A stretch of DNA of 64,000 nt from Novosphingobium sp. PC22D (GTDB lineage Bacteria; Pseudomonadota; Alphaproteobacteria; Sphingomonadales; Sphingomonadaceae): the NCBI RefSeq assembly GCF_002556635.1, contig NZ_MWMO01000009.1:1-64000 (forward strand), read 5' to 3'. Under the pieces are notes generated by a model that had not been told where the DNA came from, searched no databases, and saw nothing but the letters and a program-made list of their open reading frames with translations. Shown here in pieces: positions 63,860-64,000 of this stretch. Each line of letters opens with the position of its first letter. Position 1 is the stretch's first letter. The translations under genes were made by a program, and so were the position numbers.

Positions 63860-64000
63860 CTGTCGTTCGTTCCTTGCTTGTTGGGGGCCAGCCATTGCGC
63901 GACCCAGTTCGCGCCGTCGGCCACGGCCTCGCGGGCGATGCCGGCCATCGACATGGCTTCGAGAAAGCTGTGCGCGGCGCCGGGATAGACCTTGTCGTCA
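63856..64000 (-). CDS. C-terminal end of an alpha/beta hydrolase (truncated by window)
   Basis: The last 47 residues are visible, including VYPGAAHSFLEAMSMAG, the segment with the catalytic His seen in dienelactone hydrolase-like and related alpha/beta hydrolases. The TGA overlaps the ATG of the cyclodeaminase-like gene, so the two form an operon. The nucleophile region lies outside the window. Ester or lactone hydrolysis is likely; the substrate is unknown. Confidence 0.65.
   Translation of the reverse strand, partial: DDKVYPGAAHSFLEAMSMAGIAREAVADGANWVAQWLAPNKQGTNDR

Overview
This 64-kb window is GC-rich chromosomal DNA from an alphaproteobacterium, most likely a sphingomonad (Novosphingobium, Sphingopyxis or a relative). 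Support comes from two TonB-dependent receptors, a LOV-HWE histidine kinase with EcfG-type promoters, the order hisB-hisH-hisA-(membrane ORF)-hisF-hisE-HIT, a ybgC-tolQRAB-pal cluster, aerobic hemF and catabolic oxidoreductase clusters. I saw no CRISPR array, rRNA or prophage.

Region 1 (1-12.6 kb) is catabolic. It holds a CoxG-like SRPBCC protein, a SnoaL-like protein, a KstD-like flavoprotein, and a TetR regulator divergent from a TonB-dependent receptor with a clear promoter. A secreted NlpC/P60-like protein and a three-subunit PaoABC-like molybdenum hydroxylase follow.

Region 2 (12.6-23.9 kb) is mixed accessory DNA. An MFS-SDR operon is split by a 1,299-bp element with perfect 21-bp inverted ends and an 8-bp target duplication. 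The element carries small cargo genes, one with an A AAA AAC slippery site, and no transposase. Next come an SMP-30 lactonase, a Rieske ferredoxin, a LOV kinase plus response regulator behind an EcfG-type promoter, a GMC oxidoreductase/cupin pair and an LLM/SRPBCC pair.

Region 3 (24-49.8 kb) is mostly core genome: dipeptidase, dapD, gmk, sspB-like, the his cluster, tol-pal, infC (apparent AUA start), pdeM-like, hemF, a bifunctional RelA/SpoT, a cyclophilin and tRNA-Ser(GGA). Interspersed are stress-type small genes, a minimal PEP-CTERM protein, a DASS transporter and a short Ig-repeat protein.

Region 4 (49.9-64 kb) is accessory. It has a TonB receptor/membrane protein/PepSY operon with a Fur-like palindrome, a PaiB-like protein, and a minus-strand operon of a D-serine-dehydratase-type PLP enzyme, porin, second PepSY protein and amidase. 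A divergent LysR gene and a serine/threonine dehydratase-like gene follow, then an ornithine-cyclodeaminase-like gene and a truncated alpha/beta hydrolase. The three amino-acid enzymes resemble the families that process 3-hydroxyaspartate (hydroxyaspartate dehydratases and BhcB/BhcD of the beta-hydroxyaspartate cycle). With the uptake genes this suggests import, hydrolysis and catabolism of a hydroxyaspartate-like compound, possibly iron-linked. That is inference.
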